A stretch of 19,782 nucleotides of DNA from Victivallales bacterium (GCA_016285335.1 JAEEQO010000028.1:1-19782), one strand, 5' to 3'; counted from the first letter of the stretch, positions 7,359-15,960 are shown. Notes: a model not told the origin generated them from the sequence alone. Made by a program: numbers and translations.

Positions 7359-8135
7359 ATGCGCATGCTGAAACGACGCAATTTCGTGATCCACACGCCC
7401 GAAGAGATCGTCCGCATCCGCGAGGCCGCGCGCGTTACGGCGCTCGCCCGCGAAGAGATCGCCGCACTGGCTCACCCCGGCATGACGACGCTCGAGCTCG
7501 ACGAACTCGCCGGAGCCGTGATCCGCGCCACGGGCGGCGTCCCGACGTTCCTGAACTACAACGGCTTCCCGCGCAACATCTGCATTTCCGTGAACGACGT
7601 CGTGGTGCACGGCATCGCCAGCGAAAAGTGCGTTCTGAAGGAAGGCGACATCGTGAGCGTGGACGTCGGCGTGACCCTGAACGGCGGCATCGGCGACACG
7701 GCGAAGACCGTGGTCGTCGGGAACAAGCCCACCTCGAAGGACATCGAACGCCTTCTCGCCGGAACGGAAGAGGCGCTTGAAGCGGGCATCGCCGCCGCGA
7801 AACCCGGCGGGCATGTGGCGGACATCTCCCGCGCCGTCGCGAAAGTCGCCGACCACTACAAGCTCGGCATCGTCCGCGACCTCGTCGGACACGGCTGCGG
7901 CACGCGGCTCCACGAGCCGCCCGAAGTCCCGAACTTCGTCACCACCAGCGAGGGCCCCGTCCTCGCGCCCGGCATGGTCCTCTGCATCGAGCCCATGCTG
8001 AACCTCGGCACGGCACGCGTCTACGTCGAAAAGGACCAGTGGACGGTCCGCACGGCGGACGGGCTGCCGTCAGCGCATTTCGAACACATGATACTGATTA
8101 CTGAAACAAATACGGAGGTCTTAACACGTGTCTAA
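7359..8135 (+). CDS. map: Type I methionine aminopeptidase
   Basis: A 258-residue cytoplasmic enzyme that removes the initiator methionine from nascent proteins. All five metal ligands are present: D102 (SVDVGV), D113 (GDTAKT), H178 (GHGCG), E211 (CIEPML) and E242 (FEHMILIT). Substrate-site H84 (VVHG) and H185 (LHEPPEVPN) are also present. There is no N-terminal zinc-finger extension, so it is the short type Ia form. The ATG at 7359 has only a weak purine stretch upstream; an ATG two codons later is a possible alternative start. The 3' end overlaps infA by 8 nt, which indicates translational coupling. Confidence 0.97.
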   Translation: MRMLKRRNFVIHTPEEIVRIREAARVTALAREEIAALAHPGMTTLELDELAGAVIRATGGVPTFLNYNGFPRNICISVNDVVVHGIASEKCVLKEGDIVSVDVGVTLNGGIGDTAKTVVVGNKPTSKDIERLLAGTEEALEAGIAAAKPGGHVADISRAVAKVADHYKLGIVRDLVGHGCGTRLHEPPEVPNFVTTSEGPVLAPGMVLCIEPMLNLGTARVYVEKDQWTVRTADGLPSAHFEHMILITETNTEVLTRV

Positions 8136-8343
8136 AGACGTTCTCAAAGTCGAAGGCGTCGTCCGCGAACTGCTCCCCAACACCATGTTCCGGGTCGAAC
8201 TTGAAAACAAGCATATCGTCCTTGCCCATATCAGCGGCAAGATGCGGCTCCACTTCATCCGCATCCTCCCCGGGGACACCGTAACGCTCGAAATGTCGCC
8301 CTACGACCTGACGAAAGGCAGAATCATCTTCCGCCAGAAATAA
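8128..8343 (+). CDS. infA: Translation initiation factor IF-1
   Basis: 71 residues, essentially the family length of 72. It occupies the 30S A site during initiation as an OB-fold protein. The [12 protein letters not shown] segment (16-27), AHISGKMR (33-40), IRILPGD (44-50) and [13 protein letters not shown] (57-69) are nearly identical to known IF-1 sequences. It starts with GTG, chosen because GGAGG at 8114-8118 stands 9 nt upstream and the N-terminus [10 protein letters not shown] fits the family. The start codon lies inside the end of map. rpmJ, which often follows infA, is absent. Confidence 0.97.
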   Translation: MSKDVLKVEGVVRELLPNTMFRVELENKHIVLAHISGKMRLHFIRILPGDTVTLEMSPYDLTKGRIIFRQK

Positions 8344-8477
8344 CGTCCGCGGCCGTTTTCCAATCGAAACCGCACAAAACCAGCCCTGGGCGAACACTCC
8401 GGGCATGTCCATACTTTTGATTTCTTATCAACCAAAACCAATAAACGCCCCTCGCGGGCAGGAAAGGAAAATCCACT

Positions 8478-8768
8478 ATGACCAAACGTGACCTTGTCGT
8501 CAAAATCTCCGCTGACACCGGCCTCATCCAGACCGAAGTCGCCAGCATCGTCCAGAAGACCCTCGACTACATCGCCGACGAACTCGCCGCCGGCCGCGAC
8601 ATCGAACTGCGCAACTTCGGCGTTTTCGAAATCCGCGTCCGCAAGGGCCGCAAGGGCCGCAACCCCAAAGTGCCGCAGATCACCGTCCCGATCCCGGAGC
8701 GCAAAGTCGTCAAATTCCGCGCCGGCAAGGAACTCAAGGACCGCGTCGCCAGCCTCAAGATCGACTGA
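8478..8768 (+). CDS. HU/IHF-family nucleoid DNA-bending protein
   Basis: 96 residues, between typical HU (90) and IHF subunits (95-100). The N-terminal helices (MTKRDLVVKISADTG) are followed by the LRNFGVFEIRVRKGRKGRNP segment (44-63), containing the conserved GRNP with Pro63 as the intercalating residue of the DNA-bending arm. The sequence ends KVVKFRAGKELKDRV (76-90). The arm reads KVPQITVPIPERK rather than the HU consensus, closer to IHF-like proteins. The start has the purine-rich GGAAAGGA upstream. It lies 134 nt after infA, a gap with no clear terminator and only a poor promoter candidate (TTGATT at 8417, then AATAAA at 8440). HisRS follows 18 nt downstream, so the two are co-transcribed. 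Confidence 0.95.
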   Translation: MTKRDLVVKISADTGLIQTEVASIVQKTLDYIADELAAGRDIELRNFGVFEIRVRKGRKGRNPKVPQITVPIPERKVVKFRAGKELKDRVASLKID

Positions 8769-8786
8769 TCCCGGAGAATCCGTCCC

Positions 8787-10061
8787 ATGCCGAAAATTGC
8801 TCCGCCTCCCGGAGTGAGCGACATCTTCCCGGACGAGGCAACAGCCTGGCTCCAGCTCGAATCCGCCGCCCGCAAAGTCTTCGGACTTTACGGGTTCGGC
8901 GAGCTCCGCACACCCATTTTCGAGTTTACCGAAGTGTTCCAGCGCGGACTCGGCGGCGAAACCGAAGTCGTCCAGAAAGAAATGTATACCTTTGAAGACC
9001 GCGGCGGCAGGAGCCTCACGCTCCGTCCCGAAGGAACCGCGGGCGTCATGCGCGCCCTCGCCGCCACCGACGCCGCCAACGGCGTCGAACACCGCGTCTT
9101 CTACATGGGCCCGATGTTCCGCGGCGAACGCCCCGCGGCCGGCCGCAAACGCCAGTTCCACCAGGTCGGCGTCGAAAACGTGGGCCGTCCGGCCTCGCCC
9201 GGACTTGATGCGGAAGCCATCGCCATGCTCTGCCATTTCCTCGAAGAGATCGGCATCACGGGATTCAACCTCCTCATCAACACGCGCGGCGTACCGTCCG
9301 ACCGTCCCGCCGCCGAACAGGCCCTCGCGGAGCATTTCCGCCCGCATCTCGCCGAGATGTGCGAAGACTGCCGCGCCCGCATCGACCGCAACGTCTGGCG
9401 CATCCTGGACTGCAAGCAGGCATGCTGCCGCCCGTTCATCGAATCCGCGCCCGATCCCGCACAGTTCTTCAGCGAGGAATCCCGCGCCTATTTCCAAAAG
9501 GTCTGCGACCTGCTCACGGAACAGGGCATCCCGTTCACGGTCGACCCGCGCCTCGTGCGCGGCCTCGACTACTACGTCCACACGGTCTTCGAGCTCACAC
9601 ATTCCGGACTCGGCGCTCAGAACGCCATCGCGGGCGGCGGCCGTTACGAGCTGACACTCCCCGGTCTCAACAAGCCGATCCCCGGCGTCGGTTTCGCCGC
9701 CGGCATGGAACGCCTTCTGATCGTGCGCGACGCGCTCGGCGTGACGCCGCCTCCGGCGCCCGTTCCGAAGCTCTATCTGGCTTCGCTCGGGGATGCGGCG
9801 CTCGCGTTCAACACCGCGTTCGCCGCGAAGCTCCGCCACGCGGGCGTCTCCGCCGCCATCGACTACGATGCGAAGAGCATGAAGTCCCAGATGCGCGCGG
9901 CCGACCGCATGAAAGCGGAATACGTGCTCGTGATCGGCGATTCCGAACTGGAAGCGAAGTCCGCCAAGCTCAAACACATGGCGGACGGACGCGAGATCCC
10001 GGTGACTCTTTCCCTCGACGGCGTGCTTTCCGCGCTTGCCGCCGACGCGGAAACGAAGTGA
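8787..10061 (+). CDS. hisS: Histidyl-tRNA synthetase
   Basis: A 424-residue class II synthetase that charges tRNA-His. Motif 1 is in the N-terminal region. TLRPEGTAG (78-86) binds ATP and histidine. Motif 2 is GPMFRGERPAAGRKRQFHQ (108-126). The HisRS-specific LVRGLDYY is at 256-263. Motif 3 is GVGFAAGMERL (300-310). A C-terminal anticodon-binding domain covers about 325-424. The insertion domain contains C-x2-C and C-x3-CC clusters (residues 192-214, CEDC and CKQACC), which look able to bind metal. The ATG has GGAGAA 8 nt upstream. The gene ends the plus-strand unit and is followed by a strong terminator. Confidence 0.97.
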   Translation: MPKIAPPPGVSDIFPDEATAWLQLESAARKVFGLYGFGELRTPIFEFTEVFQRGLGGETEVVQKEMYTFEDRGGRSLTLRPEGTAGVMRALAATDAANGVEHRVFYMGPMFRGERPAAGRKRQFHQVGVENVGRPASPGLDAEAIAMLCHFLEEIGITGFNLLINTRGVPSDRPAAEQALAEHFRPHLAEMCEDCRARIDRNVWRILDCKQACCRPFIESAPDPAQFFSEESRAYFQKVCDLLTEQGIPFTVDPRLVRGLDYYVHTVFELTHSGLGAQNAIAGGGRYELTLPGLNKPIPGVGFAAGMERLLIVRDALGVTPPPAPVPKLYLASLGDAALAFNTAFAAKLRHAGVSAAIDYDAKSMKSQMRAADRMKAEYVLVIGDSELEAKSAKLKHMADGREIPVTLSLDGVLSALAADAETK

Positions 10062-10089
10062 TCCGGCAGACAACTCTTTTTCGGCTCAG

Positions 10090-10124
10090 AGCCGCGGGAT
10101 TCGTCCTGCGGCTTTTTTCTTTTC
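10090..10124 (+). terminator. Intrinsic terminator after hisS
   Basis: A 10-bp stem with one G-U pair, AGCCGCGGGA (10090-10099) with TCCTGCGGCT (10104-10113), closes a TTCG tetraloop. A T-rich tract follows (T6 to 10118, then CTTTT). The exceptionally stable UUCG loop makes this a confident call. Confidence 0.92.
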
Positions 10125-10186
10125 GACTGAGCTCCCCTCCCCGGCATCTTCTGCAAGGACGCACCTCCCGCGTCATAAACGTTCTG

Positions 10187-10205
10187 CCGGGAGTCGACCT
10201 CCCGG
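10187..10205. other. 7-bp hairpin between convergent genes
   Basis: CCGGGAG (10187-10193) and CTCCCGG (10199-10205) flank TCGAC. No T-run follows on either strand, so it is not a standard intrinsic terminator. It could still protect or stop the minus-strand transcript ending at 10259. The rest of 10125-10258 holds nothing recognised. Confidence 0.35.
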
Positions 10206-10258
10206 AGCCAGTCTCTCCGCCGACGCGAGCACGTTGTCGCGGGAACGATCCCCCTGCC

Positions 10259-13200
10259 CTACTTCTTTTCCCGCGACTGTTTTTCCGCCTTTTCCTTTTC
10301 GGATTCCAGACGGTCGATCTCGTCGGCGTCCTCGTCCGTGAAGGCGTTGATGATCATGTTCGGGAAGAGCGTGATCAGGTGTTTCGCGTTGTCCGTGAAG
10401 AAATGCGAGATGGATTTGCCGTAGGACACCTTCGGGTCGAGGATGTTTCCGTTCAGGTAGAACGGCCAGAAGAAAAGCGCGAACCTGCTGAGCGTCTCCA
10501 GGTCGGCCTCCCCCTCGCCCGCGAGGTCGATCGAGCCCCGCGCGGAATACGATTCCAGCTGGTCGCCCTCGAGGAACAGCTCCTTCAGGTCGATGACGCC
10601 TTTCCGGACGGACAGCTCGACTCTGCCGCTTTTGAACTCGACCGGAGCCTCGCCGGAGATCATGTCCATGAGCGAGCCCGCGGTCGCCAGACGCAGCGCG
10701 CGGCGGAGCACGTCGCCGGGCACGTAGTCGATGAGGCGCGGCACGCTGACGAGCGGCAGCAGCAGGATGTTCAGGAAGAGAGAACGGTCGCGCAGGGAAG
10801 TGCGGAGCGAAACGTCCTCCAGCTCGGCCTTGCAGTCCGCCTGAAGGTTCTGCGCGAGCGCCTCCGTCGTGAAGCCCTCGCCGCGCACGTTCGCCTTCAG
10901 GTGCTTCACGAATCCGTGCAGCCCGTGCGGGATCTCGGGATTGTCGTCCGTGGCAAGGAACGCCGCGAAGCTCTTGTCGAACGGAATGGTGTTCAAATCC
11001 GCCTCGACTTCGAACGGCCAGGAACCGTTCTTCACGCGGATCTCCGCAGAGGCCGTCCCGGACACGTCGCCGGAAAACACCGCGTGCGGCACCAGGATCG
11101 CCGGATCGTCGCCGTCGCGCATTTCCAGCAGCCCCGCCGCGGAGAAGATCAGCGAGTGGTTCCGCGTGTAAATGCCGTGCAGGTCCAGCTCGAACGTCTT
11201 GTCGAAGAGAGACAGCGCGGTCTTCTCCATCCCCGGATCGGTGTTGTGGTTGTACCGGAAATACGACACTGCGAACGGCAGGTCCAGCGAACTGGAAACG
11301 AACTTCGGAAGCGCGTCCTCGCCGTTCCGGTAGAGGTACCGCCCGGAAACATGGTCCTCTCCGTCCGCGTCAGCCAGCCGGATCGCGACGTCGCCGAAGA
11401 GCTCGCCTTCCGTCCAGAGCAGTTCGCCGTCGATCCGGCCGTTCAGCTCGGGGAACCGGTATTCCTCCGGCTCGTCCGACTGAAGCCGCAGACGGTTGAC
11501 GGCAAGTCCGCCCGTCCAGCTCAATTTCCGGAAATCGCGTTCCGCATTGAACTCGATCTCCCCGGCGGTGTCCAGGTCCTCGAAATAGAAACTGCGCTGG
11601 ACGCCGTACCCGATCAGATACAGGAATTCCGGCCCGAACCGGACCTCGGGAAAGTTCATGCGGGTACGGCATTCGTCCGCCAGGTCGACCGAACCCGATC
11701 CGCTGGCGAAAAGCGTCGGACGCGCCTGGCGGTCCCGGATGTCAACGTTCAGTTCAGGAAAGACCAGGAACGCTCTGTCGCGGTTGAGCTGGAACGACCC
11801 GTTGGCGCCGAGACGCGCCAGCTCGCGCGGTTTGCCGTCGAGCAGGACGGTCAGGTCGGCCCCGACGAGTTTTCCCTCACCGCCGATCACGGTCCCGTCC
11901 TCGCTGACGGAAATATCGAACTCGGACGACAGAACGCCGCCCGCGGGCCGGAAATCGTCGCTCTCGCCCAGCAGCGGCTCCCAGAACGAGACCGGCAGGG
12001 AGACCGTCTTCAGCGTAAGGTCCAGCGGCACGCGCACGAATGCGCCGCCTTCCCAGAGGAACGCGGAACGGCTCTGAACGGAGACCGTGCCGTCCCCGTT
12101 GTCAAGTTCCGCGCGGGCTCCGGTCAGCGAAATGCGGGACTCCGCGGAATCGTACCGGAAATCCGCCGAGGCGGACGCGTTGAGAAAACGCAGGATCGGC
12201 AAATCGTCCCGGCTCGGGAAAAACTTGTGCTCCAGCTGGCGGGCGAGCACGTCGCTGAGCTTGTCGATCCCGATGCTGCCCGTGACCGCCGTCTCGCTGC
12301 CGCCGGACGCGGTCAGTTCCGCGTGGAAATCGTTTCCGGCCTTCAGTTCCAGCGCGCAGTCCAGCAGCCAGCCCCGGTCGTCCGGCGCCAGCCTGAAATC
12401 AGCGTCGCCGACCGCCTCCACCTCCAGGCTCTTTCCGTTCGTCCCCGTCAGCGCCAGATGCGACAGATGCGATACCTTGTGAAGCTTCGCCGCCATATTG
12501 ACCAGGTCGAGCTCCAGCTCGGCGACGGCTTCGTGTTCGGCGTCGCGCAGATTGGCGTCGTCCAGGAAGACGCACATATCGGCGAGGTCCCGGCCGCCGA
12601 AAAGCTCGATCATGCGGTACGGATAGTAGTTCACCTCGCCGTTGAGCGAAGCGGTGCGGATGTTGTATTCTCCGGTGAACAGCGCGTTGCAGATCCGTTC
12701 CTCCCCGTCGAAAAAGTCCAGCCCGCAGCGCGAAACATGGAACGAGCGGATCCGGTTGACGCCGTCGGTCTCGAACGCCGCTTCCGCGTGGAACAGGCGC
12801 GCCTGCGTCTCCGCGTCCAGCAATTCAAGGTCGGCGCCGCCCTGAAGGAGGACTTTCTCCGGGTCGAGCTCGATATAATATGCTCCGTTCAGCGTCCGGC
12901 CGGCCGCGTCGAACGGCAGCACGGGGTCGTACGGCGTGAGGTCGACCGGTTTCGCGGTCGCAAGCGTCAGGCGCGCTTCCTGCGGATCCAGCGTATACGT
13001 GGCGTCCTCGTGCCGCACGAACTCGAACACGCCGCTCGTGCCGAGGTTGATCCGGTTTCCGTTCGGCCCGTTCAGATAGCCCGACAGGGAATCCAGCGTC
13101 ACGCCGCCGGTCGCCAGGTCGAAGACCACGTTGCATTTCACCTCGGTCATCACGTCTCCGGGGATGCCGTGTCCGCGGCAGATGATGTCCGATCCCTGCG

Positions 13201-14164
13201 CGCTCGAACCGAACCGCAGCCGGAGTTTCTCCCCGTCGAGCGCAAGCGTCCCGAACACCTCGACAAGCGCGTTGTCCAGGCTCAGGTCAAGGTTTTTGTA
13301 CTCCCATCGGTCCGGGTTTCCCCATTCGCCGCCGAACCGGATCGCGTCCAGCTCCGGCTCGTACTGCACGACCATGTCGGTCGATTCCATCGCGGGGAAT
13401 TCCAGATGCGAATCCGGCAGGTCGATCACCAGAGGGCCGTTCCCCGCCGCGGACACGGTGACGTTGTCGCCGCCGCGGGAAGCCGTCGCCTTGATCCGTG
13501 CGCCGAGCTGGATGGACCGCTGCGGATCGCTCACGCGGAATTTCGCCCCGCAGACCAGCTGAGGCCGCGTCAGTGCGCCGTCCTCGAACGTCGCGTTCAG
13601 GTCGGAAAAGGAGATCACGCTCTGCACCGCGCCGGATTTCCAGCCGACTTCCGCGTCGAGCAGCGTCAGGTCCGCCATCCGCACGACCGGTTTCGATGCC
13701 TTGTTCCAGATCTTGTGGGAAAGCCGGCGGACCTTTTCGCCCGAGATCGGTTCGTCCGCCGGGTCGTTCTGCGCATCCGCATACCGGCTGAAATCCAGCG
13801 AGGCGCGGACGCCTTCGGCATGGACTTTCGACACGCGGACTTCCCGCAGCTCCCAGTTCTCCAGCTCGAAATCGTCCAGTTTCGCTCCGAAAGACTTCAT
13901 TTCGATCCTTCCGCCGGGACATTTCACGGTCAGTCCGGTCAGGAAGATCTCGCGTTTCGGGATCGACACGATCACGCCGGGTTCGCCCACCACTTCCACG
14001 CCCGCGCACCAGGCTCCGAACGGCACGATCCACATATCGACGGTCATCAGAGCGAACGCGACGAGGAAGACCGCCAGGAGCGCGAGGAGCCCCGCCGTCA
14101 GGATGACGGCGTTCAGAAGCCGATAAAGGATGGAGCGTTTTTTCGGTCGTTTCGGTTCAGGCAT
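10259..14164 (-). CDS. AsmA/TamB/YhdP-like envelope protein
   Basis: 1301 residues. A basic N-terminus (PKRPKKR) precedes one signal-anchor helix (about 15-42). A long beta-rich periplasmic region follows, with repeated 'V.L....L.' strand patterns. The C-terminal part (about 1120-1250) reads like AsmA-type ends: VPRLIDYVPGDVLRRALRL, then VRKGVIDLKELFLEG, then a short sequence around WPFYLNGNILDPKVSYGKS. Known relatives (AsmA, TamB, YhdP, Mdm31) form bridges that move phospholipids or help outer-membrane assembly; the specific role here is inference. The very C-terminus is charged (KEKAEKQSREKK). The ATG at 14164 is the only one in frame before an upstream stop, and there is no SD. A clear promoter lies about 120 nt upstream. 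It is a stand-alone gene flanked by convergent hisS and divergent H1-like genes. Confidence 0.88.
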   Translation of the reverse strand: MPEPKRPKKRSILYRLLNAVILTAGLLALLAVFLVAFALMTVDMWIVPFGAWCAGVEVVGEPGVIVSIPKREIFLTGLTVKCPGGRIEMKSFGAKLDDFELENWELREVRVSKVHAEGVRASLDFSRYADAQNDPADEPISGEKVRRLSHKIWNKASKPVVRMADLTLLDAEVGWKSGAVQSVISFSDLNATFEDGALTRPQLVCGAKFRVSDPQRSIQLGARIKATASRGGDNVTVSAAGNGPLVIDLPDSHLEFPAMESTDMVVQYEPELDAIRFGGEWGNPDRWEYKNLDLSLDNALVEVFGTLALDGEKLRLRFGSSAQGSDIICRGHGIPGDVMTEVKCNVVFDLATGGVTLDSLSGYLNGPNGNRINLGTSGVFEFVRHEDATYTLDPQEARLTLATAKPVDLTPYDPVLPFDAAGRTLNGAYYIELDPEKVLLQGGADLELLDAETQARLFHAEAAFETDGVNRIRSFHVSRCGLDFFDGEERICNALFTGEYNIRTASLNGEVNYYPYRMIELFGGRDLADMCVFLDDANLRDAEHEAVAELELDLVNMAAKLHKVSHLSHLALTGTNGKSLEVEAVGDADFRLAPDDRGWLLDCALELKAGNDFHAELTASGGSETAVTGSIGIDKLSDVLARQLEHKFFPSRDDLPILRFLNASASADFRYDSAESRISLTGARAELDNGDGTVSVQSRSAFLWEGGAFVRVPLDLTLKTVSLPVSFWEPLLGESDDFRPAGGVLSSEFDISVSEDGTVIGGEGKLVGADLTVLLDGKPRELARLGANGSFQLNRDRAFLVFPELNVDIRDRQARPTLFASGSGSVDLADECRTRMNFPEVRFGPEFLYLIGYGVQRSFYFEDLDTAGEIEFNAERDFRKLSWTGGLAVNRLRLQSDEPEEYRFPELNGRIDGELLWTEGELFGDVAIRLADADGEDHVSGRYLYRNGEDALPKFVSSSLDLPFAVSYFRYNHNTDPGMEKTALSLFDKTFELDLHGIYTRNHSLIFSAAGLLEMRDGDDPAILVPHAVFSGDVSGTASAEIRVKNGSWPFEVEADLNTIPFDKSFAAFLATDDNPEIPHGLHGFVKHLKANVRGEGFTTEALAQNLQADCKAELEDVSLRTSLRDRSLFLNILLLPLVSVPRLIDYVPGDVLRRALRLATAGSLMDMISGEAPVEFKSGRVELSVRKGVIDLKELFLEGDQLESYSARGSIDLAGEGEADLETLSRFALFFWPFYLNGNILDPKVSYGKSISHFFTDNAKHLITLFPNMIINAFTDEDADEIDRLESEKEKAEKQSREKK

Positions 14165-14282
14165 TTGGGCGGGCGGCGCAGCAGCGGTTTCCAGGTCATA
14201 TTCCCGTGTTCAAGGGGGATTTTCCCGGTAAAGACCGTCCGCACCGCTGGGTTGAGGAGGTTTGAGTAAAACAGACAAACTT

Positions 14283-14311
14283 AATTTACATCTTTTCTCC
14301 GTCTTTTTCAA
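14283..14311 (-). promoter_or_regulatory. Sigma70-type promoter of the AsmA-like gene
   Basis: On the minus strand, TTGAAA (complement of 14306-14311) and TAAATT (complement of 14283-14288) are 17 nt apart, in an AT-rich context. The leader would be about 112 nt. Confidence 0.65.
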
Positions 14312-14506
14312 CCTCATAGTTTATGAAACAAATCTTATTTCTCCAAAATGGATGCGGCACGATCCCGTTTCGCCATCTGCCGGAAACGGTCGTTTCGCCC
14401 TGGAAATACGAACAAAAACTATGTTAAAAAAACTTTCTGTAACATGCGGACCTCATTTTTTAAGGATTATTTTTCGTAAAACCATGCCCTTTCATGGAAA
14501 AAGCGA

Positions 14507-14535
14507 TTGACTTTTTCCTTTTCCGGGTGTATATT
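14507..14535 (+). promoter_or_regulatory. Strong sigma70-type promoter of the H1-like gene
   Basis: TTGACT (14507-14512) and TATATT (14530-14535) are separated by exactly 17 nt. Transcription would start near 14542, giving a leader of about 60 nt. This is among the best consensus matches in the window and suggests abundant expression. Confidence 0.8.
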
Positions 14536-14602
14536 ATTTATTCAATGGTTGAATTTATCCTTCACATAACCCGTTAATCCTAAAACATTGTGAGGTATCA
14601 AA

Positions 14603-14944
14603 ATGGCCGCTAAGAAAACTGTCAAAAAAGAAACCGCCGCGAAGACCGCTCCCGTGAAAGCCGCTGCGAAGGCCGCTCCGAAGGCCGCCAAGGCCGCTCC
14701 GAAAGCCGCTCCGAAAGCCGCCAAGGCCGCTCCCGTCAACTCCAACGATCCGGAAGAAAACATCAAGCGTTTCGCAAAGACCTCGCTCGCGATGAACTTC
14801 GTGAAGGCCCACAACGGCGCCTGGAATCACACCGACTGGCTGAACTTCCTCCGCGAAGTCGAAGAAAAGGGCTATTTCCCGATCGACACCGACCGCGTCG
14901 GCCTCATCCTCGAGGACAAGAAGAAAGCCTTCTTCTCCAAGTAA
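14603..14944 (+). CDS. Histone H1-like Lys/Ala/Pro-tail protein with small helical domain
   Basis: 113 residues in two parts. Residues 1-45 are made almost only of Lys, Ala, Pro and Thr, with repeated KAAPKAAKAAP units, like the tails of eukaryotic histone H1 and bacterial H1-like nucleoid proteins. Residues about 46-113 form a compact domain with three predicted helices: ENIKRFAKTSLAMNFVKAHN, HTDWLNFLREVEEKG and DTDRVGLILEDKKKAF. Trp72 and Trp79 probably sit in its core. I do not know a named family for this domain. DNA or nucleoid binding is inferred from the tail. The ATG has GAGGT 6 nt upstream and a strong promoter. No terminator follows before pdxA, 28 nt downstream, so read-through is likely. 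A ribosome- or RNA-binding role is an alternative. Confidence 0.88.
   Translation: MAAKKTVKKETAAKTAPVKAAAKAAPKAAKAAPKAAPKAAKAAPVNSNDPEENIKRFAKTSLAMNFVKAHNGAWNHTDWLNFLREVEEKGYFPIDTDRVGLILEDKKKAFFSK
14651..14736 (+). repeat. Degenerate tandem repeat coding the KAAP tail
   Basis: Short units of the form AAG/AAA-GCC-GCT-CCG alternating with AAG-GCC-GCC recur and encode residues about 17-44. The near-identical codons make slippage and length variation between strains plausible. Confidence 0.75.
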
Positions 14945-14972
14945 TCCGGTCTTATCCGAATCGCTTACTCTC

Positions 14973-15935
14973 ATGAGACTCCCCCGCATTGCCCTGACCA
15001 TGGGCGATCCGGCGGGCATCGGACCTGAGATCGCCGTCCGGCTCGCGCGTGCCGTCGCCGCCGGGAAGACCTCCCCCGCGGAAGTCCTCCTCTATGGCGC
15101 GCCCGACGTCATCGACGAAGCCGTGCGGCGTTTCGCTCCGGGGTTCAGCCCGCGGGTCGTTCCCTGCTCCGACCTCAAATTCTCGCAGATGCACCCCGGC
15201 AAACTGGATGCACGCTGCGGGTTGGCCGCGCTTGAATGTTTCCGCACCGCCACGCTCGACGCCGTCGCGGGCAAGGTCGACGCTATCGTCACCTGCCCCA
15301 TCAACAAGGCGGCGGTCAATCTGGCGGGGATCCCGTTCACCGGGCACACCGAGCTTCTCGCCTCGCTCTGCGGCGTCCGCGATTTCGTGATGATGCAGTC
15401 CGCGGGCGACCTGCGTGTCGTCTTCGCCACCACGCACATCCCGCTGGCGCAGGTGCCGTCCGCCGTCACGTTCGACCGGATCGTGACCGTCACGCATCTG
15501 CTCCGCGACGCCATCGTGGCCGAGGGCATCGCCCATCCGAAGATCGCCGTCGCCGCGCTCAATCCGCACGCCGGAGAGAACGGCAACATGGGGCGCGAAG
15601 ACGAGGAAGTCGTGAAGCCCGCCGTGCGCGCGCTCGCGAGCGAGGGCATCCTCATTCAGGGTCCCTTCCCGCCCGACACGCTTTTCATCGAGAGCATCCG
15701 CACGAAGTTCGACGGCATCGTCTCCATGTACCACGACCAGGGGCACATCCCGTTCAAGATGCTCGCGTTCGACCGCGGCGTGAACTCCACGCTCGGGCTC
15801 CCGGTCATCCGCACCAGCGTCGACCACGGCACCGCCTTCGAGATCGCGTGGAAAGGCTCCGCCTCCGTCGGCAGCCTCACCGCAGCCTTCGAGATCGCCT
15901 GCAAACGCGCCGTTTCCCGTATCGCAAACGCCTGA
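14973..15935 (+). CDS. pdxA: 4-hydroxythreonine-4-phosphate dehydrogenase
   Basis: 320 residues, the usual size (about 330). It oxidises 4-phosphohydroxythreonine with NAD(P)+ in the DXP-dependent pyridoxal phosphate pathway, as a cytoplasmic dimer. The start IALTMGDPAGIGPEI (6-20) is diagnostic. Metal ligands H155 (TTHIPL), H199 (NPHAGE) and H254 (YHDQGH) are present, with GHTE at 124-127, TCPINKAA at 107-114 and the C-terminal SVDHGTAFEIA (282-292). No SD is visible before the ATG, which follows the H1-like stop by 28 nt, so translation may depend on coupling or an unstructured start. A PdxA2-type enzyme acting on another substrate cannot be excluded, because pdxJ is not in the window. Confidence 0.96.
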   Translation: MRLPRIALTMGDPAGIGPEIAVRLARAVAAGKTSPAEVLLYGAPDVIDEAVRRFAPGFSPRVVPCSDLKFSQMHPGKLDARCGLAALECFRTATLDAVAGKVDAIVTCPINKAAVNLAGIPFTGHTELLASLCGVRDFVMMQSAGDLRVVFATTHIPLAQVPSAVTFDRIVTVTHLLRDAIVAEGIAHPKIAVAALNPHAGENGNMGREDEEVVKPAVRALASEGILIQGPFPPDTLFIESIRTKFDGIVSMYHDQGHIPFKMLAFDRGVNSTLGLPVIRTSVDHGTAFEIAWKGSASVGSLTAAFEIACKRAVSRIANA

Positions 15936-15960
15936 CAACCCACCCAACCCGTTCCCGCTT

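Larger units (their letters stand above)
14165..14602. other. AT-rich divergent promoter region
   Basis: This 438-nt gap is distinctly more AT-rich than the genes on either side. It holds the minus-strand promoter at 14283-14311 and the plus-strand promoter at 14507-14535. An open frame from a TTG at 14262 to 14510 has no properly spaced SD and no protein-like composition, so it is not called. No riboswitch or small RNA was recognised. Confidence 0.6.

Noticed and set aside
9359..14269. 1636-codon plus-strand open frame
   Set aside because: It spans hisS, its terminator and the antisense of the AsmA-like gene, and has Arg/Gln/Val-rich shadow composition. GC-rich codon bias explains its length.
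14262..14510. 82-codon plus-strand open frame in the AT-rich gap
   Set aside because: It starts with TTG one base after an AGGAGG, far too close. Its composition is not protein-like, and the promoters of both flanking genes overlap it.
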